Of a DNA stretch of 64,000 bases, positions 10,214-22,200 are shown one piece after another. Where the stretch lies: positions 10,468,501 through 10,532,500 of the forward strand of contig NC_086259.1 of NCBI RefSeq assembly GCF_021018805.1. Direction: 5' to 3'. The stretch is from Prinia subflava. Taxonomy: Eukaryota; Chordata; Aves; Passeriformes; Cisticolidae. Below the pieces are notes generated by a model that searched no databases, was not told the DNA's origin, and was given only the letters and a program-made list of their open reading frames with translations. Position numbers and translations under genes: made by a program. Numbering within the stretch: position 1 is the first letter of the stretch; every line of letters starts with the position of its first letter.

Positions 10214-12000
10214 GTGAGTGCCGCCCTCGCCCGCCGGCTCCCGGGGGGGGACACGGGGGGAATCCCCGCGGGGGGGAGGGGAAGCCGCCGCGCCCGCCCG
10301 CGGCCGCCCCGGCGCGGAGCTGTCACAGGCGTGGGGCATCGCCGCCTCCTGCCGGGCAGCGGCGGCGGCTCCGTAATGGCGAACCGGGCGGTGAGTACGT
10401 GCGGAGGGACGGGCAGGCCGCGCTCCAGGTGCCGGAGACACCGGGCGGCCCCGCCGGCCCTGCCCGCCCCTGCTGCCGGCGGGCTCGGCGCGGCGCGGCC
10501 TGCTCGGCACCCGGGCTCTCCCCGCCGCCGCCCCCGCCCGCTTCCGCCCCTCGCCGACACCGCCGGGGCTCCGCGCCGGCCCCTCGCACCTCGCCGGCGG
10601 AGGTGGGAGGAGGAAGGGGGGCGGCGGCGAGGCGAGGCTTTTCCCGGGGGCGGCGCGGGTGGAGCGGGCAGGATGGAGGCGGCGGGGGCACCCAGGGATG
10701 CGGTCCCCGCCACCCGCGGCCCCGCCACGGCGTGCAGGGGTGGCCGGGGGTGGGGGCGAAGTTTGAGGGGAGGAATTGGGCCTTCCCGGGGTCGCGGGTG
10801 GGGGAGAGCCTGAACGTCCTGCCCTCCTACAGGTAAGAAGATGGCAGGGCGAAGGGAAGAGGGCTGGTCTCCTTAGGGAAGTCAGAGGAAAAGGCTGCAT
10901 GTCTCTCTCCCCCGTCGAGGAGGTGGCAGTGGGAGAAAAGGGTTGGGTGGAGGAAGAGGGGGTGGGCGAGAATGTCCCCGGCCACCTTGTGTCGTTTAGG
11001 AAGGGAGTGCGAGGCAGGGGAGGGATGCAGAGCCTCCCAGGCAGAACAGTGGGCATGGCAGACCTGGCTTCTCACCACACAAGAGAATAGAGGTGGGTAG
11101 AGGGAGGAATTAAAAATAATTTCCCAGGGCAAGCGAAGTAGTAAGAAAAAGAGCTGAGTTTGGCAGCCCACTGGCTTGGATTGACCACAGTGGGATCCGT
11201 GGGAGCAGGGCAAAGGAAGGTGACAGGGGAGGGTTGACACTGGGTGAGGTGTGTCTGGGAGAGATGGAGATGGGCATGCAGTCTGCTGTCCTTCTGGGCT
11301 GCAGGATTTCTGGGGTGAGGAGAGCTGATGGTGCATGGCCACTTTCCCACTGCATGGGTGGAGACTTCAAAGGGGATTTGGCTGTCAAAGTGCAGGGTTA
11401 GAATTTATAGACTGGCGTTTTACAGGTAGGGGCTGCAAGCTGACCTCCTCTGGGCATGACAAGGAGAGGATTTCAAGGCCAGCTCGGTATTGTTGGTAGA
11501 TGGCACTGGGTGGATAAGTGGCATGCATCTTTATTCTAGTGAAGTGGAGAAATGATCACATTTCCCACTGAGGCTTAACACGCTGAAAGGTTAAAACCTC
11601 TTCATTCCTTCTTTACACACAATTTTTTTGTGAACAGGGATAAAAGCCAGGTGGAAAGGATTCTGAATTCTCTCTTCGACTGGATAGCTTTGTCAACAAG
11701 GTTGATGCACACATTTTCAGTTTGTAGTAAATGGTTTGCTCTCCTCACTGTTGTATCGTAAGTGCCTTGACTTTTTAGTAGCTGAGAACTTCCTTCAGTT
11801 CATGAAACCCATTTAACTTCATCAGTGTGAGAAAATACAGCTCAGTCTCCCTTCCTTATGTAGAAGAGAGCTGAACCCCACAGTGTTACAATCCGTGCTC
11901 ATGGGGGACTAAGTAACAATATGTGTGACAGGATAGGATTTCTAATTCTCTTGTGTATTTTTTGAGACTTTAAGAAGTAGCCTTAAAAAGTAACCCTCCT

Positions 12001-12030
12001 CTCTCAGGAGAACCAGGCTCCTCCTGAGAG
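12001..12030 (+). repeat. Perfect 10-bp inverted repeat with 10-base loop
   Basis: CTCTCAGGAG and CTCCTGAGAG are exact reverse complements separated by ten bases. No T-run follows and the position is deep in an intron, so no terminator role is implied. Confidence 0.7.
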
Positions 12031-15000
12031 CTCACTGCAACTGTTTTTAAACCCTGATCATTCCACACCATCAAGTTCCCAGTTGGCAGATGTGAGGTAA
12101 AAATAATTATTTCACCTTGTTTTACATGTAATCATTTGTGTGCAGTTACACACATGTTTTTAATTCAAAGCAGAATATTAATAGTCAGTCATTTTTGAGC
12201 AAAATCAGCATTTTTATCCTGTGTCTGAAGTTTAATTTGTTGTTGCACAGATCAACTTTTTTGTTAGTTTCACAAGGTAAATATTTAAAAATCGATAATT
12301 ATTCCTATCTTAGACTTTGTGAACTGTTAAAGAAAGAGTAGAGATAAATTGTTTTTGGGCTTACTAGTTTCTACACAGCCTCAATACCTTATACCTGTAA
12401 CTAATAATGACTTTTCCATTCTTCCCGCATCTGTCATGAGTCTTCCAAAGTGCCATGGATTTCAATGCCCAGATTGTGTAAACCAAAGAGCAAGATTTAA
12501 TATGCATGTTTTTGAATGTTAACCAATTCAGGGATCAGTGTGCCAGGCCCTTTGCGCATAACTCACAAGCACATGGGAGAGTTGGTGGGAAGCAAGGTAG
12601 GATGTGAACTTCAGGTATCAACAGCTCTGTGGTTAAGGGCCATTGTGGACTCCAACCTTAAAGTTAAATGTGAAAGAGTTTTGTTTTCTTTTTTTCTTCC
12701 CTGTTAGTAAGCTTCATAATTTACTTTGCATTTATAAAATGACAAAGGTAGGCACCTATGTAATTACAGTGCATCTGTGCTGGTTTACCTTGTGCTAACT
12801 TGCTTATTTGTATTTAACCAAACTGTTCTATTTATACAACTTTATGCAGCTTTTCATGGTGAAGTTGTTCTAAGTCATGCCACTCAGAGTAAAGCTATCA
12901 TTTTTACTGTAAAAGAAGTGGAATCTGGAGTTTTAGAGTTCTTCAGAATTTTGAGGAGTCCCAGCACTTCTCATTTCACGTGAGCTGCTCATGCTGAATG
13001 CTCCTGAAGATTAGTCCAAGAATTCAGTTATGCAAAAATGTTGATGAAGGCAGAGTGTGATTTTTAAAAAGTATTCCTAGTGGTGTTATTTAAAAGGTGT
13101 ATGACATGAGGCACTACTGAGAGACTATAGAGACCCTAAACCAGACAATTTTCATTTGTTTCCTTTTATGAGTGAGGTAAGTTAATGAGGCAGGCAGATT
13201 AAACCCAAAAGATTGACATGCTGCTTTAAAATTGCCTTTTTTTGAAACCTATGAAGTATGCAGATGCACATTTGCTCTCACTTGGTTTATAGGGTTAGTT
13301 TTAAGGTGTTTTTTTAATGTCTCTTACAATAAAAGTATTCCTTATATTTATGGTATATGTATCCTTCAGACGCTTCAGAAGTACAGGTAAGCTGGACAGT
13401 CACATATTTTATGGGTTCAGATTCCTTACAATGCCTCTTGTTTCTTCTCTATGAGATTTGTAGAAAGAAGTGCCCAAATACCTGCATCATATTTCTTTGA
13501 TAATTTTCACACAGTTTAGGATGGAGTCAAATGGCATATCCTATTCATCACTGAATTGCAGTATTCTCTTTCTTTCCACCATTATATGTGAACTGAATTC
13601 TCAGAAATGCTTGGTACTTGTGTTTATAAAGCATCCAGCTGAAACATACTGAAGCTGGCAGCCCATCACACCCAGATTCTTTGCTAACCCTACTTTTGTC
13701 AAGACTTTATATTCTTCCACTGACCTGTCTAGAGTTGTCCTTTTAATGGTCTTAGCTCTATCAAAGGATGGAGCTGTGAGCTTAATGAAGACTTTGAAAT
13801 CTCACACTTACTTGGGCTCCCATTCTATTTCCCACTGCTCTTCCTGGAGTCAGAAGTGGGGCCTCAGGAATGTGGGGCATCCGGGTACACGGCAGTGGAT
13901 GATGGAGAAACCAGCTGTTCATTTAGTCAAACCTTCAAGAACTGATAGTTTGCATTATTATATTGTTAAAGTATTCGCTTGTTCGTTCAGCAAAAGAAAT
14001 TGTCATTCTAAGAAGTGATTATTTTGCTGATGGAATAGTAACTGAAAAATATTTGCAGCTTTTGCTTTGGCTGAAGGAGCAGCAAGATTCCCGTATTTAA
14101 TCTGACCAGTTCATGAAAGTGAGAGTGAGCTGAACACACAACTTTCTTATTTACAATAGTGCAGGGAGGAGAGATCATTTTTAAGCAGTATTTTTTTCTA
14201 GAAGTATTACAAGAAAAAAGTATAATGTGGTTTACAATGACTATGTTTTTGAGTAACTGCAGTGTTGAAAACCCACAGAAGAACAATTCTAAATATTTTT
14301 TAACAGGGTGGATATTGAAGATTTATCAACTTCAGAAACATGAGGACCTTAAGAGTACTTTCAAAATGTGCATGTAATAGAATTCAGACATATACTCTGC
14401 TACCTCTTAGAGTGAGCTTTAGTGATCAAGTAAAAGGTTACTTTTGGATCACCTTAGATCCCAAGTTCTACTTTCAGGGCTGACTTTACATAACATGCAC
14501 TTTCTAAGCTGCAAGAAAAATGTTACAAGATAGAAAAGCATTTTTTAAAAAGCCAGAATTCAGCAGAAATTCATTGGTAAGATATGGCATCTGTCTGTTG
14601 AAATATTCAACTTCATTCATACAGGTTATCCAGGCACCGCCAAATAATAATGTCTCGAGGCCGGCAGTGTACATGCATCTTTCTCTTTGTAAGTTGTATA
14701 TTTTTGTTTTAATCTGAAGTCAACAGTTAGAATTTGCAGAAAGATGGAAAAATATTCCCATCCTTTTTCTGAAGACAAATAGTAATTTTGACTTTGTTCT
14801 TTATCTGAGTCATATTAGAAAATGTAACTCTGGTTACCAAATTGTTTCCATCTGCAGTGTTTTCTTGGGCACTTTTCCTTGTGCTGTGTGAGCAGTATTA
14901 AAAGGTTTGTTTGCTCTTTTATGCTGGTCACTAAAATTCAGGAATTCCTCCAAAATCTGTTCTGTAAATGGCTTTTGAAGAGAAATGGTTTTATTACATT

Positions 15001-17300
15001 TGATACTCAATACCCCAGTGAAGAAACTTTTACGCTTCAGAAAGACTTCATTTGTGTAATGTCATGAAAGTCTGCCCATCTGATATTCCATATGTTATCG
15101 GAAATCTGAGAATTCAATACAATATATTTGTGTTTTCAATTACCCTGTAGTAAAGCTACTGTAGTTGTGGCTTCCACCTACATGAATAACAGTGTTAGGT
15201 AAGACAGTGGGCTTGAGTCCATATAATATGATGTTGCTGGTTTCAGCACGTAGTTCTTCAAGGTATTTCTTTGCTGTTTTTCAGAAACTAAACCTAAATT
15301 TAGCTTCAGAGACAGGTATTATGAATTCATAAATACTCCTGACAGAGATGAGTATTATCCCATTTCACTGGCAAAGTTTTTTTAGAAGTCCGTTTTGACA
15401 GTCAGACACTTGTGACAGAGTATTAATATCACAGTAAAAGTTGTCTGGAGTCTGTCTGTTGCAGGTGAATTCAGGAACCATGAGGCAAGATGAGAAAGGA
15501 TGTTTTGCTTGAGTTATTAGTTGCAATTGATTTCCTAATTTAAGAACAGTACACTGAACAAATTGTGAACTCAGAGTGTCTTGCCTAACATATGCCTGGG
15601 AGGAACTCTTTTAAGAAACTTTCAGATTAAATCTCCTTAGAAATACTTTAAAAAAACCCCCTCAAAAACCAAAACAATGGAAAACTTGTCCAGAGCCTCC
15701 CTCTGCATGGGGCAGGCCTGTGACACAGATGAAACTCCTTACACCAGCAAATGCAGTGTGGAGTGGGATGTCTGAACCTGTTTTGTTCAGTAAAGTACTG
15801 GCATATCCTAATCTGGCAGTGTCAAGACTTGAAATTGTGCTCTTTTTTTCCCAATGCAGATTTCTGTCAGTGTCAAGCCTTCTCAGCTGTCTGTACTCAT
15901 CAGTCAGGATCCAAAGGCATCTGTAAAACAGGCACAATCCTTTGCATTGTTCTAGTTGGTACTTCCAGGTTATAAACTTGGATTAGTTCACAAAGATGCT
16001 TATCAGAACATGAGAATTATTGGAGGATACTGTATTATCAGATTGTGAATTGAAAGAGGGCTGTGCTCTGAGGTCTTCTGCCTCTGATGTTTTGTAATGA
16101 AATCTTGGTTTAGGCCACATGTGAAAATAAAAAGGTTTTTTTCTGATTTTTAATGCAAATGTTTCTCTAAATCTTAAAATGGCCTAAGTGTTCCTGAGGA
16201 AAAATACCAGAATTCAGAAACATATTTTGTAGGTTTAACTTAAGGTATAATGCTGAAATTTATGACAAAACAATAGGAAGCCTGTAATGTTTGAATCTGA
16301 AATCTCAGCAGCACCAGAGGATTTTCTTTTTAAACTGACAAGAAAGTTTGTAACTCTTTCTAGTGATCTGAAGTAAACTGAAAACTATAAATAATTACAC
16401 TGAGTATGTTACTCTCTTTTAACAACTCAACTTCCAAAAGAGACATTTGTATTTTGTACAGATACACTAAAAAGAAAAAAAGTTGGGTGCAGTGGTATTT
16501 AAAGGACAAAACATGGGAAGTTTTTGTTATTGGTATTAGAAAAAGAAGGAAGTGACTGAAGTCCCGAAATTCATGAAAATGTCCACAGGTACACTTCAGA
16601 GAAACAAAATTGCAATGTTTTAGGAGCAGTATACTGGTTATTAATGTGGATTCCTTCAATAGTCTGGTGGCCAAACACATTAACTTCTTAACAGCTATTT
16701 TCACTAAAATAAACTGACTTAGGGATAAACTTTGTTCTTTGCAACAAGGTATTCCAAACTCCCGGTATCTCTCTAGATTCCTATCAATAGCAGCAGATTA
16801 ACATGTTGTCATTCTCTGTATTATTATTGTCCCTTTATTGAAATTAACATCCACAAGATATAAATTACAAAATAGAAGGTATACGTACACTTCTGGCATT
16901 TTAATGCAAAGTCTAATGGGTTTGCTAAACAAACGAGAGGAAGGGTTAAAACTAAACTGGGAGACTATGCTGAAGCAGCAGATGCACACCTACATGTTTT
17001 GTTCTGCAGGTGTGTTTGAGGGCAATAACCTTTGGCAGAAAGGTGAAGAAGGTAGTTGAAAATAATAATATCTTCAGCTGATGCTGTTAGATTTTCTAAA
17101 GGTATTTGCCAGAGATAAAATAGCACATAAGAGATAAAGGCACATAAGAATATTGTGCAAAACTAAAGCATTTTATTAAAATTTTTATGATGTTTTAAAA
17201 AATAGAAATTTGGGTAGCTATTCTTAACTAATTGAAATGAGTAGTTTGTTTCCTGTTAGAAAATGCATCTAAATATCTGTGCTTTAGTGTCCAAAATAAG

Positions 17301-17612
17301 AATCACAGAGTCACAGGATGGGTCAGGTTGGAAGGGACCACAGTGGGGCACCTGGTCCAGCCTCCCTGCTGCAGGAATGACCCCCAGCACAGGGCACAGG
17401 GCTGTGTCCTGCCAGTTCTGAATGTCCCCAGGGAGGGAGACTCCACAGCCTCTGGGTGCTCTGCTCAGTGCCGGGCACTGCACAGCAGAGAGGTCCCTGC
17501 TCATGGCCAGCTGGAACTTCCTGGGCATCAGCTCCTGCCCCTGCCTCTTGTCCCAGTGCTGGGCACACCCAGCAGGGCCTGGTCCATCCTCTGACACCTC
17601 CTGCAGATATTT
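17301..17612 (-). mobile_element. CR1 LINE 3' fragment, reverse orientation
   Basis: It begins 'aatcacagagtcacagga', the reverse complement of the CR1 terminal ATTCTGTG repeat. It continues with the usual CR1 antisense phrases 'ggttggaagggacca', 'ctggtccagcctccctgct' and 'cagcctctgggtgctctgc'. It is 5'-truncated and relatively well preserved, so it is probably younger than the other CR1 pieces here. The frames that cross it on both strands are transposon shadows. Confidence 0.92.
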
Positions 17613-19155
17613 AGAGAAATAGCCAAAATACTGTTGTTCACTTATTTTTTTTTTATTTTATTTTTTTAGTAAGAGTAGTGCTTCAGAAATTCATCAAGAA
17701 ACCCAAGGAAAATGTGTGCACTTAGGGAGATGTATATTTTCAGTATCTTATGAAGATGTTATATTAGTTGGACTGTGAAAGATATTTTTTAGAACTTTGT
17801 AATATAGTTCAGTATGGATCAAGGCATGCTTAAAACAAATGTAGTTCTGGTTCTGTTTAATAAAGTGTAACTTGTATTGTTTATCAGTTAATTTTACCAA
17901 TTCAAGATTTAAAAGCAAGCATTAACACTTCCTCCCAAAGAAAGGATCTTTACAGAATAATTTACCATATCACACTTATAGATACATACATATGTATATA
18001 TGTGTATTTAAAAGTTCACATGCAATATATCTTATGTTAGAATCTGTGGAAATACACCCCATTTTGAAGCTTATAAAAGCTCTGTGTTCCTTTTGTGTGG
18101 ATTTCTCTTTGGTACTCAATATAGCCATTAGTATTCTGCTGTCAGAAGTATTTTTTATATTTCACATTTACAGTACTGTATTGCAGACTTGGTGAATGTA
18201 TATCTAGTTACATATGGGATTTTTTTCTTCCTTTCAATGTAGGATTCTTCAAACCTTTAAGTATTCCAAAATTGTCTCTGTATTGGAATCTGTTCAAGCA
18301 AGTGGACACTGTTCTAAAGAGTAAGAAACATCGGTTTTTTCTGTTTATTTTGAGGATTCAAGAACAATCCAGGATACACAGCTGTTTTAGATAGCCAAGA
18401 ACTTAGGGTAGCATTTAGCTGTATTTAGGAAGAGAGGAATCTTTGTATTGGGATTGGAGGATGTTTGTTGCCTTGGACTCAATAACTATTTTTGAAATGG
18501 AAAAAGACACTGATGTAGAATATTGGATCATATACAAACTTTCTGTCTTTCAATGTTAGAGGGTAGTTTTGTGTGCTCTGAGGCTTTTACACCTAGAACC
18601 TCCCCATGCACATTTTCCCTTATACTTTGTAATGTTTTGTAGCCTCTTTCAGCTTAAAAGAGAACCTCTTGAAATTGAGCTTCTCTACCTACAGGCAAGG
18701 CAAGGAACAGGATCAAACTGTCACGCAGGTATTCTCTCCCCGAAAGGCAGTGTCAGTTCCCACTGAAGCCCACTGTCAGTGTGGAGCAGCTCACTGCTGG
18801 TAAAAGACACGTACAGGGCTTCTCAGACTGACAGGTTCAAAACCTCCAAACTTCTTTATGCTATTGTTGGTTTTGAGTACTTACATCCTGCCTTAAAGTT
18901 AGCATAAACCTTTTGGTGTTGTGGCACAAACTACCCTTCATCCGAAGGGCTTTGTAGACTTGCGTTATTTTTAGCAGTCCTACAAAATAACATTTACCAG
19001 ACACTTACAAAATCATAGCTACTAGTGATTGTGTATTAATTCTGGTGTTCTTGTTTGATGGTATCTAGTGAGCTTTTCAGTTTCAGGTATTGCATTTGAA
19101 TTTACACACCTGAAGTTGGTTATTGTGTGACTTGTTTAACATGCTTCATTTTCAG

Positions 19156-19241
19156 GTCTCTGATGATGAGGTATCCATCTGGATTTAAAACACACCTCTG
19201 AGTTTAATTCTTCATTAAAGAGATGTGTTCTATATTCATGG
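19156..19241 (+). other. CHD9: Possible alternative CHD9 5'UTR exon
   Basis: An 86-bp segment is preceded by the good acceptor TTCATTTTCAG (ending 19155) and followed by the good donor ATGG|GTAAGA (19242). It lies in intron 1 on the coding strand. It contains ATG triplets, so if used it would add upstream start codons. With no transcript data this remains a splice-site prediction. Confidence 0.25.
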
Positions 19242-22200
19242 GTAAGAATATTTTTTATTTTGACTCGGGTTATTTTCTTAATCATCTTGTGATATAATTT
19301 AATTTAGAAGATTTCAGCAACTCATTTTTGTCTTAAAGGTTTATCAGGAACTTTTATGGTATAGGGTTCATTAGGTGCCTGTGCTAGCTCTTAATTTTAA
19401 CCCAAGCTAATTACTAAACTTTGGAATTCATATATCTAAATATTAATGCTCTAATTAAATCACTAACTCTTAGTATTACAGACAGAGAAACACTGGTATA
19501 TAGGTAAAGAATTTATAAACTGTTCTGTGATTTGAGAGTCATTTTTTGATATGTATATAGCTCTGTGGGCTTCAATTGTGCATTTTGCCATACATATTGT
19601 GAATTTGGAGTTTTGGAAAGAAAGTGATTCCAACTTGGAATGCAACCAAAGCAAAGGGTCTGAATTTTGTGCCATCAAAACAAACAACACTTCTTCTCAA
19701 TAACATCAACCTTACTTAGTCTGAAGAAACTTTGTGGTATTATACACACCTGCACTTCAAAACAATAGGAAAGGAAAACAACCACAAAAGACTATAGAAA
19801 ATATGATTTTTTTCGAAAAGCTACTGGTATTTTTAATTTTTTGTAGGTCTCTGAAGAAAACAGCTAAGTTTACTTCATGCATTACAGAATTTGTTGTTAT
19901 TATCTCTCCATATATAAGTATATACTTATTATATTACATATATTAAGTACAGCTTACTGAAATATTTTGAGGCTTCATAAATTCACCTTGAGTTAAAAAT
20001 TAATGTTAGCATGGATCTCTTAATGAAGTACAGTAAGTAGCTTAAGCATTGGTATGGGGCTTTTTGATACCATGTTGGTGTATGCAGAGTTCTGTGAAAT
20101 TATTCTGTGACTTTATCTTTGGGCTGGTTTTGCTCTATTCAGCCCAAGCAAAGCTGTTCTCATTCAGGAATTGTCTTCACTGTCCCATTCACAGTGAAGG
20201 CAGACATGGTTGAGAATGGTAGAAATTTGCCTTCAGTTGCATTGGAAGATGGATTTTCTTCCCAAGTAAAAAGTTGTTTGTATTGCTGGCTGACTTGAAA
20301 TTCGATGAACAACCTTTAAAAATAGATAGTTACTGATATAGCCTTTTTTTTCTTATTTACGTTTGTTATATTTATTTCCCAGAGGCTACTTGCACGAAAG
20401 GAGAAGAGGTGGAGGAAGGGTTTGTGCATGTCTGGGGAGCAGGGGAAGGGAAGCAGTTACCTGGGGTGTTTGGTTAAGCAGGGTCAGGGTAGGTATGGGA
20501 ACAGACTGCTGGGATCAGTCTCACAAGCACTCACAAGCCAGGGTGCTCCAGTTCTGTGCTCTTACTTGGAGCTGGAACTGTAGCCATGGACTGGAACTCA
20601 GTTCTGGGAACGTACTTTAAGCCCATATGTTTCAAATCTTCATAATCTTCGAATTAAAATTGAAGATACTTGAGTGATCTTTTGACTATTTAGCATGATG
20701 TCTTTAAACTCTGTAGCAGAAAGAGAATTCTAAACAAAACCCGTATGTTGAGGGTATGATTGTACTAATGGGATGGCTCATTACTCAAAAATAATTAGAA
20801 ATGCATACCAATGAAAAGTAATTTTAATCTAAAATAATGCCTATGTATATATACAATTGGATGTATGGCTTTTTATTTGGGCTCCCCAATCAGGCTACCC
20901 AACCAAGTTTTATCCAAATTTTAGTGATAACAATAAGAAAATGCATCTTTTCAATCCACATTTAGCTATAGATACCGATACCATGGCACTCTAGTACAAA
21001 CAGTCCTTTCTGTTAGAGAATAAAAGAGTTTATATCTACTAAATGTTCTATTTTATTCTTCTATATTACTGGGATTTTGAGGAAATGATGTCCCTCTGTG
21101 CCTTTTAAATTTAACATGTACATTGATCTTTAAATCTATGATAGAATATCATTTATATTGGCGTATCAGCAGGAACTAACTTCTGTGTTATTTAATTAAC
21201 TCAGCTTTTTGAACTTGGCCAAAGCTTTGGTTAAAATCTGACAAGTAATGATAGTGTAATTGTCTTTTAATATTAGGAAGGGGATGTCTCATTTCTAAAT
21301 AGTGTGCAGAAGTGATCCATTTTCTGAGTGTCTGTGTTTTACCATGCACCTCTTTTGATGCAGTATTCCAGCTGCTAATAGATGGACAAATCACAGCAAG
21401 CCACAAAGCTGTCATGCTGTTGCATGTTACATAGAATTTAGCAAATACAGTGATTTTTTCAGTCTCTAGCAGACCTCTTGTTTGTTATGCCTGGTTGCAT
21501 TGCTTCCCTAAAAAATCCCCAAAACTAAATGCTTTGCAAGCATATAATGTGAAACTCTTCCTTAACTATGACTCTCTGTGTCCTTTTCCCATAGTCTGGA
21601 TTTCTGTTATGTCATGCTTTTATGACATGTTTTAATTCCTTATGGTTGCTAACTTGTCCCTAGCTTTTCTCTGAGACCGCTTCTGCTATTTTTCTGATAG
21701 CCATGGTTTCAACTTCTTTTGAGAAAAATGTCCACCAAAGTCACTGATTTCTCTTATCTTTGGTACTGTCACACATCAGTCATGTGGATCAGTGCTACCT
21801 CGTGTATCAAAGTCTGAAAGTGTGGGTTTCATGCTTAAGCTCCACCTGATTTATTTGCTTTTAACTAGAGTAGCTTGTTTTCTGTTGTCACTCCAGCAAA
21901 AATAGTCAAAGATGCCATGAAATAAATACAGAATGAAATTTAACACATCAGAATTTATTATATTCCTTTTACTGCTACCCCCACTTCATGTTTTCAGAGT
22001 GAAATTTGATATCTTATGTTTTTGTATGAGTTCAGTTTTTTTGATGTATTTGTATTTTGATCTGTAAAACAGATCTTGTTTTCCTTTTCTTCTGGTATAA
22101 GACAGACATGAAGTTTCCTTGAAGACTATGGGTAAAAGTATTGATCTGGTCAAAACCCCAAATCTCTTTGCAACAGACTTGTGTTCAGGCTATCTATAGT

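Larger units (their letters stand above)
9340..10860 (+). promoter_or_regulatory. CHD9: CpG-island promoter of CHD9
   Basis: About 1.5 kb of very G+C- and CpG-rich sequence begins and ends abruptly in AT-rich DNA. It contains a CCAAT box (about 9989-9993), two inverted CCAAT boxes (ATTGG at about 9672 and 9703), many GC boxes and one octamer site. Two strong GTGAGT donors (10214, 10391) and a GTAAGA donor (10833) lie within it, all on the + strand, matching the direction of CHD9. Long open frames on both strands here only reflect the scarcity of stop codons in GC-rich DNA. Confidence 0.85.

Noticed and set aside
9412..11056. Very long open frames on both strands (up to 538 codons) across the promoter island
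   Set aside because: They are Pro/Arg/Ala/Gly-rich and open in several frames at once, as expected where GC-rich sequence lacks stop codons. They cross good splice donors and have no family resemblance.
15662..15937. 91-codon minus-strand frame in intron 1
   Set aside because: Not recognisable as transposon or host protein, and overlapped by open frames on the other strand.
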